DNA from: Gammaproteobacteria bacterium
Lineage (GTDB): Bacteria > Pseudomonadota > Gammaproteobacteria > Chromatiales > Chromatiaceae
Length of the DNA: 7,210 bases
Assembly: GCA_024277555.1 (NCBI GenBank)
Contig: JAJRUY010000015.1
Span: 1 to 7,210, forward strand
Direction: 5' to 3'
Shown here: positions 5,575 through 7,210 of the stretch, in pieces
Position numbering within the stretch: the first letter of the stretch is position 1
Layout: each line of letters begins with the position of its first letter
The notes under the pieces: generated by a model
Told to the model about the DNA's origin: nothing
The model's input: only the letters and a program-made list of their open reading frames with translations
Database searches by the model: none
Translations under genes and position numbers: made by a program

Positions 5575-7210
5575 TCATGGTTTATGTTTGTGAAACCCCG
5601 CATAGTGGGTAGCCACGCAACGCAAAAGCGTCTTGCGCAAGGTTTTTCCTGTCAATTGACGATGAGCCAGCTTGCGTAAATGGGCTGCCAGTTCCGCATC
5701 GCCCAGTGCGCCCTCCGCCCATGCCGCAAAATCGCCCCTTCGCTGGTGGTAAACCAGGCTCTCGACGGGCAAGTCCGGGAGTATCTGCAGGAATTCAAAA
5801 AGACTGGCAGCTTCCAAACCAAGATAGTTGCGTTCATCATGGAAATAGAAGCGTTTTTGTTTGGGCAATGGGTTATCTAGATATTTGTACAGATGCCGAA
5901 TGTGAGGCACCCGACGAATATTTGGCAATAATCGCACCATGCCGATGCCGCTAACCCAGACATGTTGACGCCCGATGCCTGCTGGAATGTCTGCCGGAAG
6001 TTGAAACTGCTGGTGCAAAACCCGAATCGAGTCGGTGTCACTCAGACGAGTCAGGAGACAGTTATCGAGCGCAGATAACACAGGATCACCCAATCGGGAC
6101 GGAGCATAAGAAACACATGCCCAACCACCTCCTGCCAACATCGGCGCCAGCGCCTCCATGGTGGATGGGTAATGATTGGAATCGGGTGACAGAAAGTGCT
6201 GCGCCTCTTCCAGCAAAATCCAGTGCGGGCGAAATTTTCGCTCGCGTAACGGGCGCAGCAAACGCAACAGCGTGGCCACATACTCCCCGCGCCGGCTGAT
6301 TGGATACTCGCATAGATCCAGCACAACCGAAACGCCGACGGCCTCCAGTACCGAGGCCACCACGGATGGAGAGGGCATTGTGCGCAGGCTGCCATTGAAG
6401 GCGACAAATTCAGACATCATTTGCATTCCCCGAAAGTCTCCTTCCGGATCGATCAGGAGAATCTGGTAGCCAGCGTGATGCATGCCTTCAGCAAGAAGGC
6501 CGGCCGCCCAGGATTTGCCAGCGCCCGAATCACCGAAGACTCCCAGGTTGTTGCCTGCCAGCAAGGCACCAGACAAAGAAACCTGTGCGTTGGTTTCATC
6601 TTCACCAAGAGGAATCTGGATTTCACGGCGCAAGGGGATCTCGAGTTGGCGTCCATCCAGCCAATAGCTGGTGAGCACTTCATGCACCCCGGCCGGACCG
6701 GGCCGTGTGGATACCAGATCGGCAATCGCCTTCAGGGAGGGCACGGCATCGGCTACGGCCACCCCGTATTCCCCCAGGCTCAACAGGGAAAGGTCGTTCT
6801 CGGCATCGCCAAAACTGACCAGGTTGCGGGGTGAAAAGCCACAGATCGTCAATAATCGCTGCAGGCCCGAGCCTTTGGCAGCCCCTGCGGGCAGAACCAT
6901 CACCGCGCCCTTGTTGTTGATAACTGCTGCGTCGCCTCCCCACTCATTGATCACATGCCAGACCGTTTCATTGTGTGGCGTCCAGGTGGAAACAATGGCT
7001 TGCCCGTATTCAAGTGGCACACCGGCGGTGACCAGAGCGTCTATCAGGCGTTGATCCAATTGTCCAAACGGTAGTTGCGTTTCCTGGTTGGCTGCGTCAT
7101 AAAGTACAGCGCCATTCTCCCACACGATACCTGTGAACAAACTTTCCAGTGCGCCCAAAGAGACGCTCTCTGCCAATCGCCCCGTCACCAGGAAGAGAAC
7201 ATAGCCGGAA
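5575..7210 (-). CDS. HAD-type phosphatase / HerA-like (DUF87) ATPase fusion protein, 5' end outside window
   Basis: The frame is open to the right edge, so the true start is outside and at least 544 residues are visible. A GTG at 7186-7188 is not the start: residues upstream of it (GYVLFL) lead into HAD motif II, VTGR (7177-7188). HAD features continue with WENGAVLYD, a cap region, the motif III lysine in AAKG and motif IV GDAEND (6793-6810). The aspartate motif I must lie beyond the edge. After a linker comes a P-loop ATPase: Walker A GDSGAGKS (6511-6534), LLIDPEGDF resembling the HerA DPEGDY element, and Walker B ILLEEAQHF (6193-6219). A C-terminal module (about 5575-5860) with FFEFLQ-type helix and YHQRRGDFAAW resembles DUF5752. 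The phosphatase substrate and ATPase role are unknown to me. No frameshift is seen. Confidence 0.85.
   Translation of the reverse strand, partial: SGYVLFLVTGRLAESVSLGALESLFTGIVWENGAVLYDAANQETQLPFGQLDQRLIDALVTAGVPLEYGQAIVSTWTPHNETVWHVINEWGGDAAVINNKGAVMVLPAGAAKGSGLQRLLTICGFSPRNLVSFGDAENDLSLLSLGEYGVAVADAVPSLKAIADLVSTRPGPAGVHEVLTSYWLDGRQLEIPLRREIQIPLGEDETNAQVSLSGALLAGNNLGVFGDSGAGKSWAAGLLAEGMHHAGYQILLIDPEGDFRGMQMMSEFVAFNGSLRTMPSPSVVASVLEAVGVSVVLDLCEYPISRRGEYVATLLRLLRPLRERKFRPHWILLEEAQHFLSPDSNHYPSTMEALAPMLAGGGWACVSYAPSRLGDPVLSALDNCLLTRLSDTDSIRVLHQQFQLPADIPAGIGRQHVWVSGIGMVRLLPNIRRVPHIRHLYKYLDNPLPKQKRFYFHDERNYLGLEAASLFEFLQILPDLPVESLVYHQRRGDFAAWAEGALGDAELAAHLRKLAHRQLTGKTLRKTLLRCVATHYAGFHKHKP

Overview
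The window looks like a chromosomal segment of a gammaproteobacterium. Its left end carries zipA followed directly by ligA, an order typical of that class, and slyX and cysZ are also mainly gammaproteobacterial families. The DNA is GC-rich, with strong G/C preference at third codon positions in the left half. Genus cannot be fixed from the sequence; an environmental lineage outside the enterics is a reasonable inference. Genes are packed tightly and no gene-free stretch exceeds about 100 bases.

Left half, plus strand: the 3' end of zipA (cell division, 1-123), ligA (NAD+-dependent DNA ligase, 120-2135), slyX (short coiled-coil protein, 2132-2338), then a 102-base intergenic region with palindromic repeats, then a large MscS-family mechanosensitive channel gene (2441-4147). 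zipA/ligA and ligA/slyX each overlap by the ATGA arrangement, which suggests translational coupling. The channel stop codon also sits in an ATGA, and the ATG there opens a 9-codon reading frame nearly identical to the start of slyX, apparently a duplicated slyX fragment.

Right half, minus strand, converging on the left half with a 41-base gap: a long gene entering from the right edge (5575 to beyond 7210), then a DUF3016 secreted protein (5013-5519), then cysZ (4189-4914, sulfate permease family). The long gene encodes a fusion of a HAD-type phosphatase (motifs II, III and IV visible, motif I outside the window), a HerA/DUF87-like P-loop ATPase and a C-terminal module resembling DUF5752. A palindromic repeat of the widespread GTCATTCCCGC type lies between the DUF3016 gene and cysZ, and a diverged relative lies upstream of the channel gene.

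Most of the window is ordinary housekeeping sequence. The HAD-ATPase fusion is the most interesting item: I recall the architecture from other genomes but know of no established function. The slyX fragment and the repeats come next. I see no CRISPR array, RNA gene, transposase or phage gene.
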